In this document: positions 8,046 to 17,077 of the stretch, one piece after another | Layout of the letters: the number at the start of each line of letters is the position of its first letter | Numbering within the stretch: the first letter of the stretch is position 1 | Assembly (NCBI GenBank): GCA_964410945.1 | Contig: CAYPJE010000002.1 | Location: forward strand, 80,055 to 144,054 | Direction: 5' to 3' | DNA: 64,000 nucleotides | Origin: CAYPJE01 sp964410945 | Lineage (GTDB): Bacteria > Fidelibacterota > Marinisomatia > Marinisomatales > TCS56 | Notes under the pieces: model-generated | Told to the model about the DNA's origin: nothing | The model's database searches: none | Seen by the model: the letters and a program-made list of their open reading frames with translations, nothing else | Translations under genes and position numbers: made by a program

Positions 8046-10364
8046 CTATTCGGGCAGAGCGGCCTGGAGCTTCTCCAGCCGGATATGACGTTCAATTGCA
8101 AACTTCACGATTGCTTCCCACTGCCAGTTGGCACCCAGGTGGGCTTCGTCGATCACATCATCCAGCGTACCGCCTGAACGCCAGCGGTTGTCCCAGTCGG
8201 CGCTGACTGAATATTCTTTAACAATGGGGGTTTTGATCCAGTTACCCATCAGATCGATGGCCGTATTGGTGATAATCATGGCATCGGTCCACTCTTTTGG
8301 GGAAATAATGGAATCCCGGTATTCAGGACTTTGCATCGTGAACAGCCCGTAGCTGAGGGCGGCTACAATCTTGACGTTGGGTCCTTCATCCCTGATCTTG
8401 GGAAGAATCGAGATTAATTCATCGGTCGATTTGGTACCGCGAACAATAACAACACCTTCCTTGGGCCGGTCGGGATCATAGTCCTTAATTATGTAAGCAC
8501 CTTTGGCGGCATCAAAATGAGAGGCCATCCCCAGCGCCTCACGATCCGGTATTTTAACTCCCGGACGTGTAAGATGAAGGGCAATGATCGGAATATCGGT
8601 TTTCAGGGCAGCACCCAGCATCACCGGTACTTCGTTATATTCGTATGGGTGCAGGTTTAATATTTGCCCTTTTGGAAACAGCTGGGTAACCCCCGGGGCA
8701 AAGATACCAAAATGCGTGCGGCTGTCTTCGGCGGTTTCCGGTCCGCTGTGGCCCGCCACCCAGATTGTTTTCCCGACCTTGAACTGGGAATCCTGGGCGG
8801 CCTGGCTGAACAGGCGGAAGGCACCGTATTTTAGGTAACTGAAAGAGCCATAGGTACTGCAGGCTGTCAGATAGCCATTATATTTATCATAGACATCATT
8901 GTTCATATTTACCGATGAAACACCGACGTTAATGGCCGCATTGGCAAACTCGGTTATACCCTGTGGCATCAGAGTACCGCCAGGATTGTCTTTCCGGTCG
9001 TACATGCCGGTATCGTCCGCATCACCCCAGCCTTTTGAAAAACCGGCGATGTTGGTTGAGCCGGCCAGGTCGGCGCTGTTTACCAGGAACAGGGGCCGGC
9101 CATATTTTTTCTGCGACCAGGAATTCACCCAGGAACCGAAATTACCGAATCCGCCGCGATTGGGAGCGGTTTCGCCTGGTTTTTTATACAATTCTACTGG
9201 ATAGTTTTCGTAGTCGTACAACTCTGGATCTTCAAGCGGATTGGCATCATATTTATCTGATCCGGGGAGGGTTTCGGGTATGCTGTCACCAAGTTCAATC
9301 AGCCGATCGGCCAGGTAGTCAGTCAGACCATCGACCTTATCAAACAGGGAAAAGACGGCTTCCATGACTTCAGCCATCTGCTGTTTGTCGGAATCAAAAT
9401 CATCAAATCCCGGCTGATCCATATGGGGTAGAGTGATGCCATATTTTTCTACAAAGTCACGCTTGGTTTTCCAGAATTCCTCCGAATTGCGTTTATGCGG
9501 GGCCCCGTGACTCGGAGCATCATATTTATAATATCCGCGCCCTTTCCGGGATTTGAACCACAACATCTTGGGTTGATCCGGATCAGGGTTGGAAAGGAGA
9601 TTCTCAAAGCCGGTCAACAGTTGTCCCCAGTCCTCGCCATTTTCTACGCCAACGACCTTCCAGCCATAAGGGGCAAACCAGTCAGTTGGCGTACCGGCAA
9701 CCACCGAGCTGAAGGGGCGGGCATCGATGCCCCAGTCGTTCCAATCGACGAGTGTGATGAAATTACCAAGGCCCAGTCCATAAGCGGAATTTTTGGTCTC
9801 ATGCACAACACCGGGTGTCAAGCCCCCTTCACCTTCAATGGCAAACACCTTAACACTATCGAATCCGGCATGTTTCAGGGCGAATGCTTCCCCGGCGGCG
9901 ATCGGAAATCCGTGTCCACTGGGGCCGGTATTGGCTTTGAAAAACAGGGTTTTACCTTCCATCTCGGCGTGGCCCGGCAGGCCGCCACGGCGCCGAAGGG
10001 TCAACAGGTCCTCCCAGGTGAGGGTGTATTCATCGCCCATGGGATTCAAATATTTTTTATTACCAGTAGTCTGATATTTCCGGCGTAGGGCCTCGTTGAA
10101 AACGGCCAGGACGGCATAAATCAGAGGGTTTGTATGGCCGGCACTCAGAATAAAACGATCCCCGAAGCGTTTACCGGGATTGCGTATATCCCAATTCATT
10201 ACACCCGATAAGAGGGTGGCAACAGTGGCCTGCATCTTTGAGCGCGATCCCCCGGGATGGCCGCTCTGGCTCAGATTAAGCATGATGTCGATACATTGAT
10301 CTGCCAGATCCTTAATGTTTTCCCAATAGCTAAATGCTTGACGTTGTTCGGAAAGAGTCGTCAT
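8046..10364 (-). CDS. Transketolase-family thiamine-diphosphate enzyme
   Basis: 772 residues with the transketolase domain order: N-terminal TPP domain with SGHPGGSRSKMQ, DRFILSAGHTNPLIYA and the TPP/metal motif EGEGG...VDWNDWG, then a pyrimidine-binding domain (GSSV..NNDVYDKYNGYL, WVAGHSGPETAEDSRTHFG) and a C-terminal domain. Transketolases move two-carbon ketol units in the pentose phosphate pathway. The protein is longer than E. coli Tkt (~660) and diverges in the substrate loops, so the exact substrate is open. A taggag site precedes the ATG. It diverges from the Lrp-regulated amino-acid cluster. Confidence 0.85.
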   Translation of the reverse strand: MTTLSEQRQAFSYWENIKDLADQCIDIMLNLSQSGHPGGSRSKMQATVATLLSGVMNWDIRNPGKRFGDRFILSAGHTNPLIYAVLAVFNEALRRKYQTTGNKKYLNPMGDEYTLTWEDLLTLRRRGGLPGHAEMEGKTLFFKANTGPSGHGFPIAAGEAFALKHAGFDSVKVFAIEGEGGLTPGVVHETKNSAYGLGLGNFITLVDWNDWGIDARPFSSVVAGTPTDWFAPYGWKVVGVENGEDWGQLLTGFENLLSNPDPDQPKMLWFKSRKGRGYYKYDAPSHGAPHKRNSEEFWKTKRDFVEKYGITLPHMDQPGFDDFDSDKQQMAEVMEAVFSLFDKVDGLTDYLADRLIELGDSIPETLPGSDKYDANPLEDPELYDYENYPVELYKKPGETAPNRGGFGNFGSWVNSWSQKKYGRPLFLVNSADLAGSTNIAGFSKGWGDADDTGMYDRKDNPGGTLMPQGITEFANAAINVGVSSVNMNNDVYDKYNGYLTACSTYGSFSYLKYGAFRLFSQAAQDSQFKVGKTIWVAGHSGPETAEDSRTHFGIFAPGVTQLFPKGQILNLHPYEYNEVPVMLGAALKTDIPIIALHLTRPGVKIPDREALGMASHFDAAKGAYIIKDYDPDRPKEGVVIVRGTKSTDELISILPKIRDEGPNVKIVAALSYGLFTMQSPEYRDSIISPKEWTDAMIITNTAIDLMGNWIKTPIVKEYSVSADWDNRWRSGGTLDDVIDEAHLGANWQWEAIVKFAIERHIRLEKLQAALPE

Positions 10365-10601
10365 TACGTTCTCCTATTTAATACTACAGTTATTATTTAA
10401 TCCCCGGCCGGGGAAAATGCTTGTAATTCGCTGAAAGCAGTAGTTATAAATTCCTGGTAGAAGTTGTCCGGATACCGCTAGTATATATTTTTTAACAACC
10501 ATGATGATCAGCAATTAATTAAAAGCGATTGAAATTAATATGGTCAACGGTCATCAATCCACTCTTACTGAACATGAGGTCTGATTCTTTGATACGGCGA
10601 A

Positions 10602-10613
10602 CAACAATTGTTG
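10602..10613. promoter_or_regulatory. Palindrome in the divergent spacer before the Lrp gene
   Basis: The 332-base spacer 10365-10696 contains no gene. It is AT-rich towards the Lrp gene and holds the perfect 12-base palindrome caacaattgttg about 85 bases before that gene's ATG. Lrp/AsnC regulators commonly autoregulate from such sites, so this is a plausible operator, but only one copy is seen. Confidence 0.35.
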
Positions 10614-10696
10614 ATAAGGCCAGTATTTCTCATTTGAAAAATTAATATTATCTAACTACATTCAATAGCATAATATTATTAGGGGAATGGATTAAG

Positions 10697-11179
10697 ATGC
10701 CAAATAATCACAAAGAACTAGACCATACCGACCGGAAAATACTTGAGATTTTGCAGGAGCAGGGTCGGATAACCAATTCCGAACTGGCCAAACAGGTAGG
10801 TATGTCACCTCCTCCGACCCTGGAGCGTGTCAAGAAATTAGAACGAAAAGGGTATATCACAAAATATGTTGCTCTGGTGGAGCCCCAGAAAGTCGGTATC
10901 AGTTGTTTTACCTACGTTGAGGTGACTCTGGTACGACACGGCGTGGCTGCTCTGGACCGGTTAACCAAAGCACTGGTTGCCATGGATGAAGTTCTGGAAT
11001 GCCATCATATCACCGGCGAAGCTGATTTCATGCTAAAGGTAGCCACCAAAGATATTCCAGCCTATGAGGATTTCATAATCCATAAGTTGACGGCCCTGCC
11101 CGATGTTCAGCATTTGAAGACCCTGGTAGTTTTGTCAACCAAAAAGCAGGAAACCAGGCTGCCGGTAAACGGAGAGTAA
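10697..11179 (+). CDS. Lrp/AsnC family transcriptional regulator
   Basis: N-terminal winged HTH (DRKILEILQEQGRITNSELA and MSPPPTLERVKKLERKGYI, about residues 10-55) and a C-terminal RAM ligand-binding domain (about 65-145) with the family's GEADFMLKV strand. 160 residues, normal for the family. It starts an apparent cluster: the PLP enzyme gene begins one base after its stop. It is therefore the likely amino-acid-responsive regulator of the downstream lyase genes. Confidence 0.93.
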   Translation: MPNNHKELDHTDRKILEILQEQGRITNSELAKQVGMSPPPTLERVKKLERKGYITKYVALVEPQKVGISCFTYVEVTLVRHGVAALDRLTKALVAMDEVLECHHITGEADFMLKVATKDIPAYEDFIIHKLTALPDVQHLKTLVVLSTKKQETRLPVNGE

Positions 11180-11180
11180 T

Positions 11181-12578
11181 ATGTCCAGAGAAAAACCCGG
11201 TTTATCAAAGAATGATTTGAATTATTGGGTTGCAGCTGGCCGTGAGATGACCGCCGATCGGCAACGCCGGATCAGACGAGCAAAAAACTGGAAATTCGAC
11301 ACGATTGCCACTCATGGTTTGTATGACCTGTCCCAGGCATTGCAAAACAATAACGGCTCGATCATGGAGCCGGTTTATCTGTCAACTGCCCAGGCCTATG
11401 AAAATTCATATGCGCTTGAGGCCGGATTATCCTACCAGATGCCCAGCTGGTGTTATTCGCGGATAGCTAATCCCACCAATTTATTCCTGGAGGAAACGGC
11501 CGCGTTGCTGGAAATCTATGGCACAAATCTGGAGGCCAGTTGCGTGGCAACCTCCAGCGGGATGAGTGCCATCCGTACGGCAACGGAACCGTTTTTGGTA
11601 GTCGATGATAGCTTGCCGCCGCCAAATATTGTGGCCTGTTCGAAAGTTTATGGCGGTACCTTTCAGCAGTTTTCTGTCCGCCGCGAGCAGGAACAGGGAA
11701 TCGAGGTTCGCTGGGTACTGCATCCTTCCGATACCGGTGAATGGGCGGAAAAAATCGATGCCGGTACCCGCTTCGTATACGGTGAATTCCCATCCAATCC
11801 ATCGGTTTCCATATTTGATATCGAGGCTGTGGCAGATCTGGCTCATATTCAGGGGATTCCACTGATTGTTGATGCCACCTGTGCCTCACCGGCTCTGACC
11901 AGGCCGCTGGCCTTCGGAGCAGATATTGTGGTGCAATCGGCCACCAAGGTTATGGCCGCCAGTGGTTCATCTGTGGTGGGATTGGTGGTGGCCAGGAAGA
12001 ATATTACCAGCAAGGTGGGCTGCGATGAAATGATGGCCGACTTTGCCGCCTGGGTCAAGCTATGGCCCTACCGTGATAACGGCCCCGGTTTGCATCCCAT
12101 GGGAGCCTACCTGACTTTAAATGACCTGCGTACCCTGCGATCCCGGATTGCCCAAATGAGCCGCAGTGCCATGCAGGTGGCCGAATTCCTGGAAAATCAT
12201 TCCAAGGTTGACAAGGTTTTTTACCCGGGCTTGGAGAGCTATCACTCGCATGACCTGGCACGGTGCTATATGAAACTGGTTGACAGTGAAGAACATCTGT
12301 ATGGTTATATGCTGATGGTTGAGATCAAGGAAACCAGCGATAGTGATAATACCAATACGCGCAAATTCTATGATGGACTGGATATGATCTGGCGTGGTAC
12401 CGATCTGGGGCGAGTTAAAACAATTGCAACTATGAATGCCATATCGACTCACCAGCAGCAGGGTGAAAAAGGACGCCAACTGGCGGCCATCAACCCCAAC
12501 GCAGTGCGGATTTCGACCGGAGTTGAACATCCTGATGATATAATTGCCGATCTGGAAAAAGGTTTAAATCAAATTTGA
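11181..12578 (+). CDS. Cys/Met-metabolism PLP-dependent enzyme (gamma-family), long form
   Basis: Fold type I PLP enzyme of the cystathionine/methionine gamma-lyase family. FDTIATHG, YSRIANPTN (the phosphate-binding Y-R loop) and SSGMSAI are at the expected places. The PLP lysine is K256 in QSATKVMAASG. At 465 residues it is ~60 longer than typical, with an N-terminal extension and insertions such as the EIKETSDSDNTN region. The chemistry (lyase or gamma-synthase) cannot be fixed. It follows the Lrp gene by one base and precedes a second, shorter family member. Confidence 0.85.
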   Translation: MSREKPGLSKNDLNYWVAAGREMTADRQRRIRRAKNWKFDTIATHGLYDLSQALQNNNGSIMEPVYLSTAQAYENSYALEAGLSYQMPSWCYSRIANPTNLFLEETAALLEIYGTNLEASCVATSSGMSAIRTATEPFLVVDDSLPPPNIVACSKVYGGTFQQFSVRREQEQGIEVRWVLHPSDTGEWAEKIDAGTRFVYGEFPSNPSVSIFDIEAVADLAHIQGIPLIVDATCASPALTRPLAFGADIVVQSATKVMAASGSSVVGLVVARKNITSKVGCDEMMADFAAWVKLWPYRDNGPGLHPMGAYLTLNDLRTLRSRIAQMSRSAMQVAEFLENHSKVDKVFYPGLESYHSHDLARCYMKLVDSEEHLYGYMLMVEIKETSDSDNTNTRKFYDGLDMIWRGTDLGRVKTIATMNAISTHQQQGEKGRQLAAINPNAVRISTGVEHPDDIIADLEKGLNQI

Positions 12579-12600
12579 GTTAAAAATTTATAGGGGAATT

Positions 12601-13788
12601 ATGGAAAATTTGAAATCCAAAGGATTTGATACCCAGGTCATACATAGTGGTGCGAATCCCGATCGAACTCACGGCAGTGTCAACCCACCAATTTACCAAA
12701 GCTCGACCTTTGTGTTTGAATCCGCCGATCAGGGAGCCGCGCGTTTTGCCGGACAGGAAGCGGGATTTATTTACACCCGGTTGGGTAACCCGACAATTGC
12801 CGCCCTGGAGGATGCCGTGGCCGGTCTGGAAGGTGGATATGGCGGTCTGGCGACAGCATCCGGGATGGCGGCGATTACTACCATCTATATGGCCTTTCTG
12901 GAGCAGGGAACCCATATCGTAGGAACCGACTGTGTCTATGGCCCCTCACGTGTGGTAATTGAAAAGGAATTTGCCCGTTTTGGAGTTGAGTATGATTTTG
13001 TGGATTCGTCAAATCTGGATGAAGTACGCAAAGCAATCAGGCCCAACACCAGACTGGTATATATTGAAACACCGGCCAATCCGACCATCAAATTAACCGA
13101 TATCCAGGCCTGCGCAAATATTGCCCATGAAAATGGCGCCGTACTTGTAGTAGACAACACATTTATGACGCCGGCCCTTCAGCAGCCCTTCGACTTCGGT
13201 GCCGATGTGATCGTTCACAGCATGACCAAAGCACTGAATGGCCACACCGATGTGGTGGCAGGAATGATTGTCAGTAAAACCGAGGAACTGCATAATAAGA
13301 TCAAGCCGGTACTGAGATCGATGGGCGGTACCATGGATCCCCATCAGGCCTGGCTGGTTTTACGAGGCTTGCGGACCCTGTCATTGCGGGTGGAAAGAGC
13401 CCAGCAGAATGCCCAGATCCTGGCCGAATATTTAGAGCGGCATCCCAAGGTTGAGTGGGTAAAATTCCCCGGACTGTCCTCGCATCCTCAGCACGATCTG
13501 GCCAAAAAGCAGATGTCCGGTTTCGGATTTATGATCAGCTTTGGTGTGCAGGGTGGTGCCGAAGCCGGCAAAACAATAATGAACAATGTTCAGGTGCCTA
13601 AGCTGGCGGTCTCGCTGGGAGGATATGAATCCCTGATTCAGCATCCGGCCTCGATGACCCACGCCGGAATGAGCAGGGAATGTCAGGAGACGGCCGGTAT
13701 TACGGCTGGCCTGATACGCCTGTCCGTGGGCTGTGAAAACATTGAAGATATTCAGGCCGATCTTGATAACTGCCTTGGGTTAATTTGA
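12601..13788 (+). CDS. Cystathionine/methionine gamma-lyase family enzyme
   Basis: 395-residue PLP enzyme with DTQVIHSG, the YTRLGNPT loop, ATASGMAAI and the PLP lysine K210 in HSMTKALNGH, then SLGGYESLIQHPASMTH near the C-terminus. The whole protein aligns with methionine gamma-lyase and cystathionine gamma-lyase. The cysteine typical of true methionine gamma-lyases in the LYGC loop is replaced (DCVYGPS), so cystathionine gamma-lyase or an O-acyl-homoserine enzyme are alternatives. Adjacent to a paralogue and a TPL-like lyase. Confidence 0.87.
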   Translation: MENLKSKGFDTQVIHSGANPDRTHGSVNPPIYQSSTFVFESADQGAARFAGQEAGFIYTRLGNPTIAALEDAVAGLEGGYGGLATASGMAAITTIYMAFLEQGTHIVGTDCVYGPSRVVIEKEFARFGVEYDFVDSSNLDEVRKAIRPNTRLVYIETPANPTIKLTDIQACANIAHENGAVLVVDNTFMTPALQQPFDFGADVIVHSMTKALNGHTDVVAGMIVSKTEELHNKIKPVLRSMGGTMDPHQAWLVLRGLRTLSLRVERAQQNAQILAEYLERHPKVEWVKFPGLSSHPQHDLAKKQMSGFGFMISFGVQGGAEAGKTIMNNVQVPKLAVSLGGYESLIQHPASMTHAGMSRECQETAGITAGLIRLSVGCENIEDIQADLDNCLGLI

Positions 13789-13867
13789 CTAAAAGATAAA
13801 ATGAACCGGCGATTTTAACCTTAACATCTGAACACATGCACACCCGAACACTTTTTAAATATTATAA

Positions 13868-15265
13868 TTGCAGGAGAAAATTATGATTGAGCGTCGATCC
13901 TGGGCCGAGCCCTGGAAAATCAAAATGGTAGAACATCTGCGGATGACTACCAGGGAAGAACGCCTGGCAGCAATCAAAGAGGCCGGGTACAATACATTTC
14001 TATTGAAATCAGCCGATGTCTACATTGATTTACTGACTGACAGTGGTACTAACGCCATGAGTGACCGCCAGTGGGCCGGACTAATGTTGGGCGATGAAGC
14101 CTATGCCGGCAGCCGGAATTTCTATAACCTGGAAAAATCGATTCAGGATCATTACTCATATAAATATCTAATTCCGACGCACCAGGGACGTGGCGCCGAA
14201 CATATGATAAGCCAGATCATGATCAAGGATGGCGATTATATACCCGGCAATATGTATTTCACTACCACACGCCTGCATCAGGAATTGGCTGGTGGAAACT
14301 TTATTGATGTTATCGTTGATGAAGCTCATGATACCGAGAGTGAATTCCTGTTCAAGGGTAATATAGCCCTTGATAAACTGCAGGCCCTGATCGATAAGGT
14401 GGGTGCCGATAAAATTCCGTATGTAGCGATGGCAACGGCGGTGAATATGGCCGGTGGGCAGCCAATTTCCCTGGGTAACTTAAAAGCAGTCAGAGCGTTG
14501 ACACAGAAATATGGTATTCCCATCGTTCATGATATGACCCGCGTAGCCGAAAACGCCTGGTTTATCAAGGAACGGGAAGAAGGTTATGCTGATAAATCGG
14601 TAGCCGAAATTGTTTATGAAATATGTTCGCTGACCGACCATGCCACAATGAGTGCGAAAAAGGATCCGATTGTTAATATCGGTGGATTCCTGGCAACTAA
14701 TGATGAAGATGTGTATCGCAAAGCCCAGAATATGGTTGTAGTTTATGAAGGATTACATACTTACGGTGGAATGGCTGGCCGGGATATGGAAGCAGTCGCC
14801 ATCGGTATTGCCGAATCGGTACAGGATGACCATATGCGGGCCCGTGTTGGACAGACGCAGTATTTGGGTGAAAAACTGATTGAATACGGAATTCCGATTG
14901 TGAAGCCGATCGGCAGTCATGGTGTTTTCATCGACGCCCATAAATTCCTGCCACACCTGGAACAGGATGTTTTTCCGGCCCAGACCCTGGCAGCAGAGAT
15001 TTATATCCAGGCCGGTGTGCGCACCATGGAACGGGGAATCGTTTCCGCCGGCCGGAATAAGGATACCGGTAAGCATAACCGCCCCAAGCTGGAGCTGGTC
15101 CGTGTTACCATACCGCGACGCGTTTATACCCAATCTCATATGGATGTTACCGCCGAGTCGATTGCCGATGTTTTGGAGCGCCGTGATGCCATTAAGGGCT
15201 TGCGCTTCACTTATGAGCCGGAATATCTGCGTTTCTTCCAGGCCCGTTTCGAACCACTGGCCTGA
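13868..15265 (+). CDS. Tyrosine phenol-lyase / tryptophanase family enzyme, TPL-like
   Basis: PLP beta-eliminating lyase, 465 residues, with DLLTDSGTNAMSDRQWAG, PTHQGRGAEH, the PLP lysine in MSAKKDP (259/260) and IPRRVYTQSHMD. Family knowledge separates tyrosine phenol-lyase from tryptophanase by an active-site Thr in NMYFTTTR and an Arg in S/TMERG. Both are present here (T129 region and R384), whereas tryptophanase has Ile at the Arg position. I therefore predict cleavage of tyrosine to phenol, pyruvate and ammonia. A caggag site precedes the ATG. It ends the Lrp-headed cluster. Confidence 0.88.
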   Translation: MQEKIMIERRSWAEPWKIKMVEHLRMTTREERLAAIKEAGYNTFLLKSADVYIDLLTDSGTNAMSDRQWAGLMLGDEAYAGSRNFYNLEKSIQDHYSYKYLIPTHQGRGAEHMISQIMIKDGDYIPGNMYFTTTRLHQELAGGNFIDVIVDEAHDTESEFLFKGNIALDKLQALIDKVGADKIPYVAMATAVNMAGGQPISLGNLKAVRALTQKYGIPIVHDMTRVAENAWFIKEREEGYADKSVAEIVYEICSLTDHATMSAKKDPIVNIGGFLATNDEDVYRKAQNMVVVYEGLHTYGGMAGRDMEAVAIGIAESVQDDHMRARVGQTQYLGEKLIEYGIPIVKPIGSHGVFIDAHKFLPHLEQDVFPAQTLAAEIYIQAGVRTMERGIVSAGRNKDTGKHNRPKLELVRVTIPRRVYTQSHMDVTAESIADVLERRDAIKGLRFTYEPEYLRFFQARFEPLA

Positions 15266-15286
15266 TTAATTCTTGATCCACCCCCT

Positions 15287-15316
15287 GGCCCGTCGGGTTG
15301 AATTATTCGGCGGGCC
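15287..15316 (+). terminator. Hairpin after the TPL-like gene, probable terminator
   Basis: ggcccgtcg (15287-15295) pairs with cggcgggcc (15308-15316) with one G:U pair. The trailing bases are tcattatat rather than a pure T-run, so it is a moderate terminator candidate. Confidence 0.55.
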
Positions 15317-15382
15317 TCATTATATCTGGAAGCGGAACTATAATTATTGTATAATCTTGGTAATTCTATTTAGCCAAATCAA

Positions 15383-16381
15383 ATGAATTCGAAACAAGAA
15401 CTTGACCAGTTGATTTATCAGGCCCAGTGCTATGGATCGGTGGAGCCGATCGAATATATGGTGCCATACCCGAATCTGGGTTCGTTGGTTGAAGGACAGA
15501 ACATTAAGCTGGCGGACCAGATCTGGTATGCTCCCAATCGGCTATCCTACGCCGAATTGAGCCGGCGGGTCCGCCGGACAGTAAACTGGTTATTGGAAGC
15601 GGGAATAACCAACCAGGATCGGGTGCTGCTCCTGAATTGTCCCTCACCGGAGGCTGAAATCCTGTCGTATGCAATCTGGACAATTGGTGCCGTTCTGTTA
15701 CTGCTGGGTGATGGTGATATACAGGGTGCAGTTGAAGCAACTGATCCCAAGCTGGTCATTGGCCAGCTTGATGAAGAAGTAAATGGTGTTAAATCAGTAA
15801 TTACCGGTAAGGAAACTACCCAATATCCGAAGCTGGCGGAGGCTTATTCGGAGAGTATCAGTCACCGTCGGCAGGCACGGCTGGATGAAGATGCGGCGAT
15901 CTTCTGGAATGAAGGCAAAGGCATTCGTTTGAGCCATTATAATCTGCTGGTAAATACCAACGGTGTGCGGATTGTGCTGGAACTTGATAATTTTTCCAAA
16001 CTGCGGATCAACCTTCCATCCGACTCGACTGCCTGGATAGTGCTGCAGGCACTTCTGCCGGTATACACCGGTATAGTTTTCAGTCCTAATAAGGGTGATA
16101 TTTCAATTGGCTATCCCCGGCAGTTCGAGAAACTGGATTTCCTGGTAAATTTCCGTTGGTGGAAGCCGCTGGAACAAGGTATTTCCGAATTGCTGGTTGT
16201 ACCGGAAGCATCGGCAATAATACAAGTCGATGATGATATAATACCATTGCTTGAAGTCGACCGGCGAATAGCCGGGCATCTATGCCTGAGCGGTCATTCG
16301 GTGATGCAGGGCTACCTTGATGATGATTTCAATAATCAGGTATTCATTGACGGCTGGTTGAAACTGCCAACGCCGGCTTAA
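15383..16381 (+). CDS. Degenerate adenylate-forming enzyme homologue (AMP-ligase-like)
   Basis: 332 residues resembling the N-terminal domain of acyl/aryl-AMP ligases: LSYAELSRRVRRTVNWLLEAGI and DRVLLLNCPSPEAEILSYAIWTIGAVLLLL match the family's opening. The ATP-binding P-loop (normally YTSGTTGxPKG) is collapsed to FWNEGKGIRLSHYNLL. The protein ends at GYLDDDF...GWLKLP, just where the TGD hinge and the C-terminal lid domain should begin. It thus lacks the parts needed for adenylation and may be a binding or scaffold subunit. First gene of a four-gene operon with an isochorismatase-like hydrolase, a flavoprotein and a radical SAM protein. Confidence 0.7.
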   Translation: MNSKQELDQLIYQAQCYGSVEPIEYMVPYPNLGSLVEGQNIKLADQIWYAPNRLSYAELSRRVRRTVNWLLEAGITNQDRVLLLNCPSPEAEILSYAIWTIGAVLLLLGDGDIQGAVEATDPKLVIGQLDEEVNGVKSVITGKETTQYPKLAEAYSESISHRRQARLDEDAAIFWNEGKGIRLSHYNLLVNTNGVRIVLELDNFSKLRINLPSDSTAWIVLQALLPVYTGIVFSPNKGDISIGYPRQFEKLDFLVNFRWWKPLEQGISELLVVPEASAIIQVDDDIIPLLEVDRRIAGHLCLSGHSVMQGYLDDDFNNQVFIDGWLKLPTPA

Positions 16382-16417
16382 TAGTCGGAGCGCAGGTAAC
16401 AGACCGGCAACTGTACA

Positions 16418-17077
16418 GTGTTAAAATCAATATATTTCAGTCATCAGAATATTAACACACAGGCCAATGAGCTGATGACCACCTTACAGTCGGGTGGTAT
16501 TAAGATTAAAGCACCGGAAATAACTGCTGCCCCGGCGCTGCTGGTACTCGATCTGCAGAAATATTTTTTCTCACCCCAATCACATGCTTTTATCCCCAGT
16601 GCACCAGCCATCATACCGGGAATCATTAAACTGATACACACTTTCCGGGGCAAAAATATGCCGGTGCTATTTACCCGCCATATAAATTCAATGGATAATG
16701 CCGGCCGGATGGATAACTGGTGGCAGGAATTGATTACAGCCGCCAATCCATTGAGTGCCTTCGTAACTGAAATAGAAGCTGAGGTATCAACCGAGATCGT
16801 GAAATCCCAGTATGATGCCTTTTTCATGAGTAGTCTCGATGGCCAACTTAAGCAGCAGGGAATATCTCAGGTGATCGTTACTGGTGTAATGACCCACTTG
16901 TGTTGCGAGACAACCGCCCGTTCCGCGTTTGTACACGGTTATGACGTAGTTTTCCCGGTGGATGGTTCAGCAACTTATAATGCCGATTTTCACCGGTCAT
17001 CCCTGCGAAACCTGGCCCATGGGTTTGCATCCCTGACAACAACGGACGACTTTGTTCGCCAGCTATCAGATTTATGA
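16418..17077 (+). CDS. Isochorismatase-family cysteine hydrolase
   Basis: The catalytic triad of the family is visible: D45 in VLDLQ, K129 in IVKSQYDAF and C162 in THLCCETTAR. The family includes isochorismatases, nicotinamidases and other amidohydrolases; the substrate is not evident. The frame begins with a GTG at 16418, and an ATG at 16475 (residue 20) would keep the fold and is an alternative start. Its stop overlaps the next ATG (ATGA). It follows an AMP-ligase-like gene as in catechol siderophore clusters, but no other siderophore gene is present. Confidence 0.85.
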   Translation: MLKSIYFSHQNINTQANELMTTLQSGGIKIKAPEITAAPALLVLDLQKYFFSPQSHAFIPSAPAIIPGIIKLIHTFRGKNMPVLFTRHINSMDNAGRMDNWWQELITAANPLSAFVTEIEAEVSTEIVKSQYDAFFMSSLDGQLKQQGISQVIVTGVMTHLCCETTARSAFVHGYDVVFPVDGSATYNADFHRSSLRNLAHGFASLTTTDDFVRQLSDL

